DNA of 40,544 nucleotides from an uncultured beta proteobacterium (lineage in GTDB: Bacteria > Pseudomonadota > Gammaproteobacteria > Burkholderiales > Rhodocyclaceae), in contig CAISOB010000049.1 of NCBI GenBank assembly GCA_903886975.1, positions 1 through 40,544 on the forward strand. The letters run 5' to 3'. Positions 1 to 7,639 of this stretch are shown one piece after another. Made by a program: the position numbers and the translations under genes. The notes under the pieces were generated by a model. The model was not told the origin of the DNA. It did no database searches and was given only the letters and a program-made list of their open reading frames with translations. Every line of letters begins with the position of its first letter. Position 1 is the first letter of the stretch.

Positions 1-422
1 ATCGGGACGTTGCGCCCGATTTCGATGTGGCGGACCGGGACGCCGTTGTCGAGCAAGTCCTGCTCGAAGGTGAAACTGCAGCCGAGCAGGAAGCTCACCA
101 TGTCGTCGGTGAAATGCGCGCGGATGTCGTCGACTTCCTGCGTGAGCTTGCCTTCGCGGTAGATCCGGTAGCGCGGCACATGCACCCGGATGTCGGCATC
201 GGGGCCGGCGACGGGCGGAGCGACGGTCCCCGCTTCGCAGACGTCGATGACCGGACAGGGTCTGTCGTTGCGCGTGCAGAAGAGCAGAAAATCAAACGCG
301 TATTTCTGCGGCAAGATGACAACGTTGGCCTGCGTGAAACCCGGCGCCAAACCCGATGTCGGTTTGCGCCATTCGCCACGCGCGATGGCGGCTCTTAGTT
401 CCTTCACTTGTTCGATGCTCAC
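1..422 (-). CDS. DUF1445 / UPF0317 family protein, D-glutamate cyclase-like (partial, C-terminus outside window)
   Basis: Reading the minus strand from a GTG at 422 gives an open frame of 140 codons that runs off the window start. Visible family features are a PTSG..PGFTQAN segment, an [14 protein letters not shown] segment, a PCPVIDV turn, the [16 protein letters not shown] block and a LGCSFTFE..L...[10 protein letters not shown] block. These are the conserved landmarks of the DUF1445 (UPF0317, 'putative hydro-lyase') family. In that family the mammalian enzyme DGLUCY converts D-glutamate to 5-oxo-D-proline; activity of this bacterial member is inferred only. The GTG start is chosen because an AGGAG-type ribosome-binding site lies 8 nt upstream and the nearby ATG at 427 is out of frame. 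It lies downstream of, and co-directional with, a dicarboxylate/amino-acid symporter and a LysR regulator, which fits a substrate uptake and catabolism set. Confidence 0.85.
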   Translation of the reverse strand, partial: MSIEQVKELRAAIARGEWRKPTSGLAPGFTQANVVILPQKYAFDFLLFCTRNDRPCPVIDVCEAGTVAPPVAGPDADIRVHVPRYRIYREGKLTQEVDDIRAHFTDDMVSFLLGCSFTFEQDLLDNGVPVRHIEIGRNVP

Positions 423-567
423 CGCATCTTCTCCTTGCACGACCGGCGTCAAGCCGATCAATGGAAATTTTCGCCAAATGGAATACCGCGATGGGGCGCC
501 GCGACCCTAAGAGGATTGGGTTGGAATGCCTTCGCCGGCCGCCTTTCGGAATTTGGGCGGCACCCTC

Positions 568-601
568 CCCTTGGGCGATGCATCGTGCAGTCGCCCAAGG
601 G
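568..601 (-). terminator. Long hairpin 3' of the symporter gene
   Basis: A perfect 11-bp inverted repeat (CCCTTGGGCGA / TCGCCCAAGGG) encloses a 12-nt loop that contains a second TGCA/TGCA pairing. It begins 18 nt after the stop codon of the symporter gene and lies before the DUF1445 gene. There is no U-tract on either strand, so it may be a transcript-stabilising or attenuating hairpin between the two genes rather than a classical terminator. Confidence 0.5.
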
Positions 602-618
602 TGATCGTGAGCCTGATG

Positions 619-1878
619 TCAGGTTCCGAATTCCACGGCAAGCTCTTTGTCAGCCTGTCCCAGCACGCCTTCCCACTTGGCCAGCAAAGCGGAGGCGACG
701 CAGTGGCCGATCATGTTGCAACCGCTGCGGGCCATGTCGAGAACGCGATCGATGCCGAGGATGAGCGCCAGCCCTTCTACCGGCAAGCCAACGGTTGACA
801 GCGTTCCGGCAAGGACGATGAATGATCCGCCGGGAATCCCCGCAACGCCTTTCGTGGCCAGCATCAGGGTCGCGACGATGCCAATCTGCTGCGTCGTCGA
901 AAGGTCGATGCCGTATGCCTGCGCGATGAACATCGAACCGGCGGCGATATACAGCGTCGAGCCGTCCATGTTGAACGTGTAGCCGGTCGGGATGACGAAG
1001 GAAGTGACGTATCTCGGCACGCCCATTTCCGCCAGCCTTTCGATGGCGATGGGGATGGCGACTTCACCGGTCGTCGTCGTAAAGGCGATCATGAACGGCT
1101 CTTTGATGGCACCGACCAGTTGCCGCAGATTGATCTTGAAATAGGCCGCGGTTCCGCCCAGGACGACGACCACGAAGAAGATCAAGGATCCGTACATCAC
1201 GAGAATCAGCTTGCCGAGCGGAATCAGCATCGCCAGGCCGAATTTCCCGACGGTCCAGGCCATCATGGCGCCAATGCCGATAGGCGCGAGACGCATGACG
1301 TAGCCCGCGAACTTGAACATGATGTTCGCAACCATGTCGGCAAAAGCGACCATCGGTTCGCCCTTTTTGCCCAGCGCCGCGGTGGCGATGCCGAAGACCG
1401 TCGCGAAAATCACGACTTGGAGCATGTCCTGTCTGCCCATCGAATCGATGATGTTGGTGGGAATGATGTTGACGAAATACTGCACCAAGTCGATGGACTT
1501 CGCGGCGGCGGCTTTTGCCGCGGCCAGATCGGCCGCGCTCGCAGTGATGTTCAGTCCGACCCCGGGTTTGAAGATATTGATCGCGGCAAGTCCGATCAGC
1601 AATGCGATCGTCGAGGCAACTTCAAACCACACCAGAGTCTTGAACCCGAAGCGACCCAGCCGCTTGAAGTCGCCGGTTCCCGCAACGCCCAAGACGATGC
1701 AGCTGAAGATGACCGGAACGACGATCATCTTGATGGCCCGGATAAAGATGTCGCCAACCGGTTTCAGTGCCACCGCCGAATCAGGAAAGAAGAAACCGAT
1801 GACAATGCCGATTGCCATGCCGGCGAATATCTTGACGCTCAAGGACATCTTCTTCTTGTTCTGAATCTCTGTCGACAT
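619..1878 (-). CDS. Dicarboxylate/amino acid:cation symporter (DAACS family, DctA/GltP-like)
   Basis: Encodes a 419-residue inner-membrane secondary transporter expected to take up a C4-dicarboxylate or acidic amino acid with cations. The core of the family is present: the HP1 hairpin (AFTTTTGE, about residues 265-272, where most relatives have a serine-rich motif), NMDGST (303-308) in TM7, the HP2 loop GVAGIPGGS (344-352), and the TM8 motif D381-M-A-R384 followed by N388. The arginine corresponds to the one that pairs with the substrate side-chain carboxylate in acidic-substrate transporters. The position equivalent to the sodium-binding Asp405 of GltPh appears to be His392. The ATG at 1878 is preferred over a start 26 codons upstream because AAAGGGGG lies just before it and the extension is not typical. 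The gene lies between a LysR regulator and a DUF1445 gene, all on the same strand. The substrate cannot be settled from sequence. Confidence 0.88.
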   Translation of the reverse strand: MSTEIQNKKKMSLSVKIFAGMAIGIVIGFFFPDSAVALKPVGDIFIRAIKMIVVPVIFSCIVLGVAGTGDFKRLGRFGFKTLVWFEVASTIALLIGLAAINIFKPGVGLNITASAADLAAAKAAAAKSIDLVQYFVNIIPTNIIDSMGRQDMLQVVIFATVFGIATAALGKKGEPMVAFADMVANIMFKFAGYVMRLAPIGIGAMMAWTVGKFGLAMLIPLGKLILVMYGSLIFFVVVVLGGTAAYFKINLRQLVGAIKEPFMIAFTTTTGEVAIPIAIERLAEMGVPRYVTSFVIPTGYTFNMDGSTLYIAAGSMFIAQAYGIDLSTTQQIGIVATLMLATKGVAGIPGGSFIVLAGTLSTVGLPVEGLALILGIDRVLDMARSGCNMIGHCVASALLAKWEGVLGQADKELAVEFGT

Positions 1879-1994
1879 ATGACCCCCTTTATATAGTTGT
1901 TTGTGGACCCCCAAGAATATTGCCGCAATGCCGAACGCAATCATGAGGAAACGCAAGTCCCGACCGCGATCTTAGCCTTGATATTTCACCGATC

Positions 1995-2024
1995 ACAATG
2001 AATATATTTGGCAATACAATGAAT
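1995..2024. promoter_or_regulatory. Direct repeat pair in the symporter upstream region, possible LysR operator
   Basis: The nonamer ACAATGAAT occurs at 1995-2003 and again at 2016-2024, exactly 21 bp (two helical turns) apart. The repeats lie in the AT-rich 213-bp gap between the LysR gene and the symporter gene. Two sites on the same helix face suit binding by an oligomeric regulator such as the adjacent LysR protein. No clear sigma70 hexamers can be assigned, so the role is inferred. Confidence 0.35.
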
Positions 2025-2091
2025 TTTAGTTATGAGCAGCGGCGATCGACGCTTTCGGGGGAAACGGCCTTGGCGCCGGGGCGGCGCGCCA

Positions 2092-3021
2092 CTATTTCGC
2101 GGCATCGACTCTGGCCTTTGGATCGATCCGCCCGAGTGTCGCTTCCGCGACATCCGCCAATTTCGTAGCCAGTTCCTGAGCCATTGCGCTGATGGGACGC
2201 GTGCGCAAGCTGAGGCAATCCAGTCGCAACGGCGGGGCAGGTTGGATGAAATGCGTGGTGTAGTTGCCATCATTGCCGATGATGCTGGTGAAGGGATCGA
2301 CCAAGGCCACGCCAAGTCCTTTGCAAACCAACTCCATGATCGCATGATAGGTCTGTGCCGAAAGCGTGGACGAACTCTTGTTGAAGCCTGTGAAAGGAAG
2401 ATTCTCGACGATGAAATGGGACGGAGGATTGTGCCGGATCATTCTGATTTGCGGCCGTTTGGAAAAATCATCCGGCGTCAGTACTTTTCCTTCGGGAAAC
2501 CACCCGGCCGGGGCAATGCAGACATACTCGCTGATCAAGAGCGTCTTGCGCACGATCGCCGGGTGATTCATGCCGCCAAAATCGAACCCCAGATCGGCGT
2601 CTCGCAGAAGGAGTGCCCGTACAAGTTCTTCCGTGTGCTGCAGGCGCAATTCAATATCCAGTGCCGGATGCATCGGTTTGAACGAGGCCAGTGCGGACGG
2701 CAGCAGGGTTTGCCCGAGCGAGGGCAGCGCGACGATGCGCAGTGTCCGGCCGGTGCCGTACCTCAGGTTTTCAGCCAGCCGCTGAACGGCATCCACCTGG
2801 GGAAGGATCTTTTCGATCTCCCGATACAATGCCAAGGCTTCTTCGGTGGCGCTCAGACGGTTGCCATTGCGGACGAAGAGTTTGAATCCGAGCTGCCGTT
2901 CCGCTTGCTGCAACATCTTGCTGACCGCGGGCTGGGAGACGTGCAATGCTTTGGCCGCTACGGTAACGCTGCCAGTACTCAGAATGGCGTGCAAGACTTC
3001 AATTTGCCGCAGCGAGATCAT
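2092..3021 (-). CDS. LysR-family transcriptional regulator
   Basis: A 309-residue protein with an N-terminal winged helix-turn-helix (residues 1-62; the recognition helix region reads AAKALHVSQPAVSKMLQQ) followed by a periplasmic-binding-protein-like effector domain beginning at about residue 85. Length and layout are standard for LysR activators. The start at MISLRQIEVLH was chosen because the family begins a few residues before the first helix; the alternative start 20 codons upstream adds an atypical extension. The gene is upstream of, and on the same strand as, the symporter and DUF1445 genes, unlike the usual divergent LysR arrangement. It probably controls them in response to the transported substrate. 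The effector is unknown. Confidence 0.88.
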   Translation of the reverse strand: MISLRQIEVLHAILSTGSVTVAAKALHVSQPAVSKMLQQAERQLGFKLFVRNGNRLSATEEALALYREIEKILPQVDAVQRLAENLRYGTGRTLRIVALPSLGQTLLPSALASFKPMHPALDIELRLQHTEELVRALLLRDADLGFDFGGMNHPAIVRKTLLISEYVCIAPAGWFPEGKVLTPDDFSKRPQIRMIRHNPPSHFIVENLPFTGFNKSSSTLSAQTYHAIMELVCKGLGVALVDPFTSIIGNDGNYTTHFIQPAPPLRLDCLSLRTRPISAMAQELATKLADVAEATLGRIDPKARVDAAK

Positions 3022-3188
3022 GATCCTTGTCCATAATTTCCGGATTGTCGATTGACCCGGTGGCAAGCGGTGAGAAGTCAATTGTTCGAGTCGCCCGTCT
3101 GATAATCCGGACGTCCCGAAGATTTAATCGTCGAGGAAAGGCTCCGCGCGTACCGCAGAAATGAAAAAGGGCGCAGCGATCATGCGAA

Positions 3189-3211
3189 GGAAGATCGGTC
3201 CTTGATCTTCC
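3189..3211 (-). terminator. Weak hairpin downstream of pilJ
   Basis: An 8-bp inverted repeat (GGAAGATC / GATCTTCC, 7-nt loop) starts 47 nt past the pilJ stop codon. No U-tract follows on the minus strand, so termination activity is uncertain. Confidence 0.3.
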
Positions 3212-3257
3212 CTGCGAAACCTTTGCCCCTTCCGTCTGCCGGTCGGCGTGTGTGACC

Positions 3258-5411
3258 CTACAGTTTGAAGCCGGACACCGAGCTCTTGAGTTCGGCCGCG
3301 AGGCTCGCGAGTTGGCCGACCGCGTCGGCCGACAGCTTGGTCCCGGTCGAAGTCTGCTTGGTGATGCCGAAGATGTCGCGCATCGACGCATTGACTCGCG
3401 TTGCCAGTTTGCTTTGGTCTTCGGTTTCATTCGCGATCGATTCGATCAGGCGCGCAAGTTCACGCGACACCCTGCCGATCTGCGAGAGCGCCGTGCCGGC
3501 CGCGTCGGAGAGCTTGGCGCCTTCCACCACGCCGTGGGTGGATAACTCCATGGCCGCGACGGCGTCGTGCGTGTCGGCCTGAATGGTCTTGACGATCGCC
3601 CCGATCTGCTTGGTCGCTTCGCCCGAACGTTCGGCGAGGCGCTGCACTTCCTCGGCGACGACCGAGAAGCCGCGTCCGGCGTCGCCCGCGGCGGCGGCCT
3701 GGATGGCGGCGTTGAGCGCCAGGACGTTGGTCTGTTCCGTAATGTCCGAGATCAGTTCGACGATTTCGCCGATTTCCTGCGACGATTCGCCGAGACGCTT
3801 GATGCGCTTGGCCGTTTCCTGAATCTGTTCGCGGATTTCGTTCATTCCCTTGATCTGGTTGTTGACCGCCTCGGCCCCCAATTCGGCGGCCGACAAGGAA
3901 GCATGGGCCACCTTGGAGGATTCGGCTGCGGAATGCGATACGCCCTGGATCGATTGCACGATCTGGCCAACTGCCTTGTTAGTGTCCTCGATCTCGTGCG
4001 ACTGGCGTTCGGCGGCGGTCAGCAGTTCGGTCGAAATTAGCTGCGCCTGTCCGGTCACCTGCGTTACCTGTTCGGTGGCGCGGTTGATTTCGGTAATCAG
4101 TGTTCGCAGTTCTTCGATCGTATAGTTGATCGAGTCGGCGATCGCTCCGGTGAGGTCTTCGGTCACCAGCGCGCGTACGGTCAAGTCGCCATCGGCGAGA
4201 TCCGCCATGTCATTGAGCAGGCGCAGAATGGCTTCCTGGTTGCGTTTGTTTTCCGCCTCCGACTGCAAGCGGCGGCGCACCGCTTCCTGGTTGAACACGC
4301 GGATCAGCAGATAAAGCGAGAAGAAGGTGGCGACGGCAAGCAGCAGCAGCAGGATGTCGGCGCCCACCGTGTGCGCTTTCGATTCATAGTATTCGGAGAG
4401 GAAGAGCGAGCCATCGAGCAGTTTTTCGGAGTCAAGGGCGATGTTCTTGTTGGCCCGGTAGCCGTCATTCAGGATCTGGCTGCTGGCCGTGAGCAAGGAC
4501 GCCATATTGGTGAATGGCCGCGACAAGTTCTCGAGAAGCGCAATGGCATTGATCATGCCTGGCGAATGCACTGCGGCAATTCCCAAGGCCTTGTCGCCGA
4601 CCTTCATACCGCGCAGGATCCCTCCAAAGGCTGAAACGTCCTGAATCATGACTTCATAGATCGCGCGCGTCGCCGTCTCGCCGGTGAGCAACAAGCTGGC
4701 ATTCTTGACCATGCGCAGGTTGAGCAGCGCCAGCTGGTCCATTTGCTTGGCCGTATCCGGCGTAACTTCATCGTAGTAAGGCCGGACGCGATTGAGCACA
4801 TTGATGGTCAAGGTCAGTTCCGCGTCATTGGCGGTAGCTTGCGATACGTTCCGGGCAATCGACGCCAGGACCTCCTTGTTGCTCAGGATATGCTGCAGAT
4901 TCGGCCTTGCCGGGTTGGGCTGGAAGTTGTCGTTCCAGACCTTCTGAATGCTGCTCACATGTTCGGCTTTGTCCTCGCTCTGATTGAGCCAGACACCGCT
5001 TTCATTGACGATGATGTCCAGGTTGGTCCGGAAGCGATCGATCGTCGCGTCAAGCGTCTTGAAGGCCTCGGGATTACCCTGCATCCCCGCCGCCGTAGAA
5101 CTGGCGATACGCTGTGACAACACCTGCATTTCGGTCGCCGTCGAGCGCATCACCGTGTTGTGGCTGGCAAAGAGGGAAACACCGGAAAGCAGGGCCACGA
5201 ACAGAATGCCGGAAACGATCAGCGCGGCCAGCAATATCGCCATCTGCTGCCGGAAAGGACGTTGGCCGATCACCGGGAGCGGCGGCAGCAATTTTTCTTC
5301 GCCGATTTCCGGCTTGAGCTTGTCTATGAGCCAGGTCGTGTTGAGCGCGTCAAATTTCTTGTCTTTGCCCACCTTGGAAAACCATCCCTTTATCGCGTCC
5401 AGCACAGCCAT
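3258..5411 (-). CDS. pilJ: PilJ-type methyl-accepting chemotaxis protein
   Basis: A 717-residue transmembrane chemoreceptor. There is a cytoplasmic N-terminus, TM1 at about residues 57-80, a large helical periplasmic domain of the type IV pili transducer (PilJ) kind with a second similar repeat, TM2 at about 345-370, a HAMP-like linker ([17 protein letters not shown]) and an MCP signalling hairpin. The tip ([21 protein letters not shown] followed by [17 protein letters not shown], around residues 550-600) is intact. In PilJ systems this receptor controls twitching motility through a Chp/Pil kinase. Start at 5411 has an AAGGAG site 7 nt upstream. No pilGHI or kinase gene lies on either side, so it is encoded apart from its partners or is an orphan receptor feeding another array. 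Confidence 0.87.
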   Translation of the reverse strand: MAVLDAIKGWFSKVGKDKKFDALNTTWLIDKLKPEIGEEKLLPPLPVIGQRPFRQQMAILLAALIVSGILFVALLSGVSLFASHNTVMRSTATEMQVLSQRIASSTAAGMQGNPEAFKTLDATIDRFRTNLDIIVNESGVWLNQSEDKAEHVSSIQKVWNDNFQPNPARPNLQHILSNKEVLASIARNVSQATANDAELTLTINVLNRVRPYYDEVTPDTAKQMDQLALLNLRMVKNASLLLTGETATRAIYEVMIQDVSAFGGILRGMKVGDKALGIAAVHSPGMINAIALLENLSRPFTNMASLLTASSQILNDGYRANKNIALDSEKLLDGSLFLSEYYESKAHTVGADILLLLLAVATFFSLYLLIRVFNQEAVRRRLQSEAENKRNQEAILRLLNDMADLADGDLTVRALVTEDLTGAIADSINYTIEELRTLITEINRATEQVTQVTGQAQLISTELLTAAERQSHEIEDTNKAVGQIVQSIQGVSHSAAESSKVAHASLSAAELGAEAVNNQIKGMNEIREQIQETAKRIKRLGESSQEIGEIVELISDITEQTNVLALNAAIQAAAAGDAGRGFSVVAEEVQRLAERSGEATKQIGAIVKTIQADTHDAVAAMELSTHGVVEGAKLSDAAGTALSQIGRVSRELARLIESIANETEDQSKLATRVNASMRDIFGITKQTSTGTKLSADAVGQLASLAAELKSSVSGFKL

Positions 5412-5779
5412 CTGAATCTCCTTATAGCGTCCTGCGCCATCGGTCATATGTTATTCAACGGATCCGATTGTCATAAAAGCTGCGCGCCGGCCGACGTTCT
5501 GCCGGAACTTGTTCGACCAAGCAAGCGATACCGTCGTCGCGCAACACGGTCCTGTGGCCGCAAGTTCATGCTTCGCCCAGGAAACATGCGGCGGTGCGCC
5601 AAATATCTTCGTTCGCAAGTATCTTCGACCTGTGCACCCCTGTCAAATGGCATCGCGCGTCCGGCTGTCGTCTCGCCACGCTTCTCCTGATTTGACGCCG
5701 ACATAAAGTCGGCGGGGAACTGCTTTACAATAAGCCGCTCAAGCTGCCCAAACTCTCCTGACGCGCCCGCCATCGACAC
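5412..5779. other. Divergent intergenic region between pilJ and the DOMON-like gene
   Basis: 368 bp with no convincing coding frame. Near the plus-strand gene there is a perfect 7-bp hairpin (CGCCGAC / GTCGGCG, 5696-5714) followed by a TACAAT hexamer at 5726-5731 that could be a -10 element. The segment TTACAATAAGCC here also occurs just before the ParA-like gene near 23473. No matching -35 at standard spacing was found. The rest shows nothing recognisable. Confidence 0.35.
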
Positions 5780-6358
5780 ATGCCCGCTTCCGAGCCACCG
5801 CTGAGCCTCCTTTGCCATCCGCACAATCCCGCGGCCATGGTGCGCGCCGTGCAAGCCACGGCAGCGCGCGCCCCTGGCGGCGCCCTGGTTTTCTTCTATC
5901 AGGTCAGCGGCGACATGGTTCGCCTGCGCATTCCGACGCCACAGGCGCAGAGCCGCAGCGACGGGCTCTGGGAACACACCTGCTGCGAGGCCTTTGTCGC
6001 GGTCGCCGGCGATCCCGCTTACCGCGAGTTCAATTTTTCGCCGTCGGGGCAATGGGCCGCCTACACTTTCTCAGGCTACCGTCGCCTGCGGCAAAGCAGC
6101 GCGGCAACGGCGACTCCGCGGATCAGCGCCAGCCTGACCGAGGGCCGCCTGCAACTGAGCGCCACGCTGGCGGCCGAGCTGCTGCCGCCGGGCGCCGCCG
6201 CCGCGGCGCTGGAGATCGGGCTCGCCGTCGTCATCGAGAGCGGCGATACGGTCAACGGCGAGCGCAGCTACTGGGCGCTGCGCCACACTGCGGGACCTGC
6301 CGATTTCCATCGCCGCGAGACTTTCGCGCTCGAATTGCCGCCTGGCGATCCCCCGTGA
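5780..6358 (+). CDS. DOMON-like domain protein
   Basis: A 192-residue protein resembling the DOMON-like proteins found beside DUF1343 genes in betaproteobacteria. Visible landmarks are the DGLWEHTCCEAFVAVAGDPAYREFNFSPSG segment (about residues 55-85, the usual carbohydrate-binding-like core), the following YRRLR, and a C-terminal RSYWALRHTAGPADFHRRETFALEL block. No signal peptide is seen, so it is probably cytoplasmic. The stop is 10 nt before the start of the next gene, so the two are almost certainly co-transcribed and may act on the same sugar ligand. Ligand and function are not established. Confidence 0.78.
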   Translation: MPASEPPLSLLCHPHNPAAMVRAVQATAARAPGGALVFFYQVSGDMVRLRIPTPQAQSRSDGLWEHTCCEAFVAVAGDPAYREFNFSPSGQWAAYTFSGYRRLRQSSAATATPRISASLTEGRLQLSATLAAELLPPGAAAAALEIGLAVVIESGDTVNGERSYWALRHTAGPADFHRRETFALELPPGDPP

Positions 6359-6368
6359 AAGAGAAGCC

Positions 6369-7580
6369 ATGCCCACCGTAAAATTCGGACTCGACCGCCT
6401 GCTCGAGGAGCCGGTGCTGCGCCGACCGCTTCTTGGCCGACGTGTGGCGCTGCTCGCGCATCCGGCTTCGGTCACCGCCGATCTGACCCACGCGCTCGAC
6501 GCGCTGGCCGCCCTGCCCGGGATCAAGCTCAGCGCCGCTTTCGGCCCGCAGCACGGCCTGCGCGGCGACAAGCAGGACAACATGGTCGAGTCGCCCGACT
6601 TTCTCGACCCGCGCCACGGCATCCCGGTGTTCAGCCTGTACGGCGCGGTGCGCCGCCCGACGCCGGCGATGATGGACAGTTTCGACGTGCTGCTCGTCGA
6701 TCTGCAGGATCTCGGCTGCCGCATCTACACCTTCATCACCACCCTGCGCTATATGCTCGAAGCCGCCGCCAAACACGGCAAGGCGGTGCTGATCCTCGAC
6801 CGTCCCAATCCGGCCGGCCGCCCGGTCGAAGGGTTGCTGCTGCGCGCCGGATGGGAGAGCTTCGTCGGCGCCGGCGCACTGCCGATGCGCCACGGTCTGA
6901 CCATCGGCGAACTGGCGCGCTGGTTCATCGCCAGCCTCGGCCTCGACCTCGAATGCACGGTCGTCACGATGCGCGGCTGGTCGCCCGGGACGGCACCCGG
7001 TTACGGCTGGCCGAGCGGAGAGCGCAGCTGGATCAACCCCAGCCCGAACGCGCCGGGCATCGCCATGGCGCGCTGCTACGCCGGCACGGTCCTGCTCGAA
7101 GGCACGACGCTCTCCGAGGGACGCGGTACAACCCGCCCGCTTGAGCTTTTCGGCGCCCCCGACCTCGACGCGCGGGCGCTGATCGAGGCGATGCAGGGTC
7201 TCGCGCCGGAGTGGCTGGCCGGCTGCCGGCTGCGCGAACTTTGTTTCGAGCCAACCTTCCACAAACACGCCGGCATGTTGTGCCACGGCATACAAATCCA
7301 TGCAGACGATGCGCACTACCGGCATCACGAATTTCGCCCATGGCGCGTGCAGAGCCTGGCCTTCAAGGCGCTGCGCGGCCTGTGGCCGAATTATCCACTG
7401 TGGCGCGATTTCGCCTATGAGTACGAGAGCGAACGCCTGGCGATCGACCTGATCAACGGCAGCCCGCTGCTGCGCGAATGGGTCGACGACCCCGGCGCCA
7501 GGCCCGCCGACCTCGATGCCCTGGCCGGCGCCGACGAAGCCGCCTGGGAAGACAGCCGCAGGAATTTCTTGCTCTATTGA
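6369..7580 (+). CDS. DUF1343 / NamZ-type exo-beta-N-acetylmuramidase-like protein (GH171)
   Basis: A 403-residue protein covering the whole DUF1343 domain. Landmarks are GRRVALLAHPASV near residue 25, FGPQHGLRGDKQDNM (about 58-72), DVLLVDLQDLGCRIYTF (about 102-118), LDRPNPAGR (about 140), and WINPSPNAPG followed by LLEGTTLSEGRGTTRPLE (about 240-260). Characterised NamZ enzymes remove terminal N-acetylmuramic acid from peptidoglycan fragments. Unlike many secreted members, this protein has no N-terminal signal peptide, so it would act in the cytoplasm, for example on imported muropeptide sugars. It follows the DOMON-like gene by 10 nt. Catalysis here is inferred from family membership. Confidence 0.85.
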   Translation: MPTVKFGLDRLLEEPVLRRPLLGRRVALLAHPASVTADLTHALDALAALPGIKLSAAFGPQHGLRGDKQDNMVESPDFLDPRHGIPVFSLYGAVRRPTPAMMDSFDVLLVDLQDLGCRIYTFITTLRYMLEAAAKHGKAVLILDRPNPAGRPVEGLLLRAGWESFVGAGALPMRHGLTIGELARWFIASLGLDLECTVVTMRGWSPGTAPGYGWPSGERSWINPSPNAPGIAMARCYAGTVLLEGTTLSEGRGTTRPLELFGAPDLDARALIEAMQGLAPEWLAGCRLRELCFEPTFHKHAGMLCHGIQIHADDAHYRHHEFRPWRVQSLAFKALRGLWPNYPLWRDFAYEYESERLAIDLINGSPLLREWVDDPGARPADLDALAGADEAAWEDSRRNFLLY

Positions 7581-7639
7581 CGCGGCATCGCTGGCGATTG
7601 TCTATAGTGGATACAGGCAGACGCGGCGTGAGAACAAGT

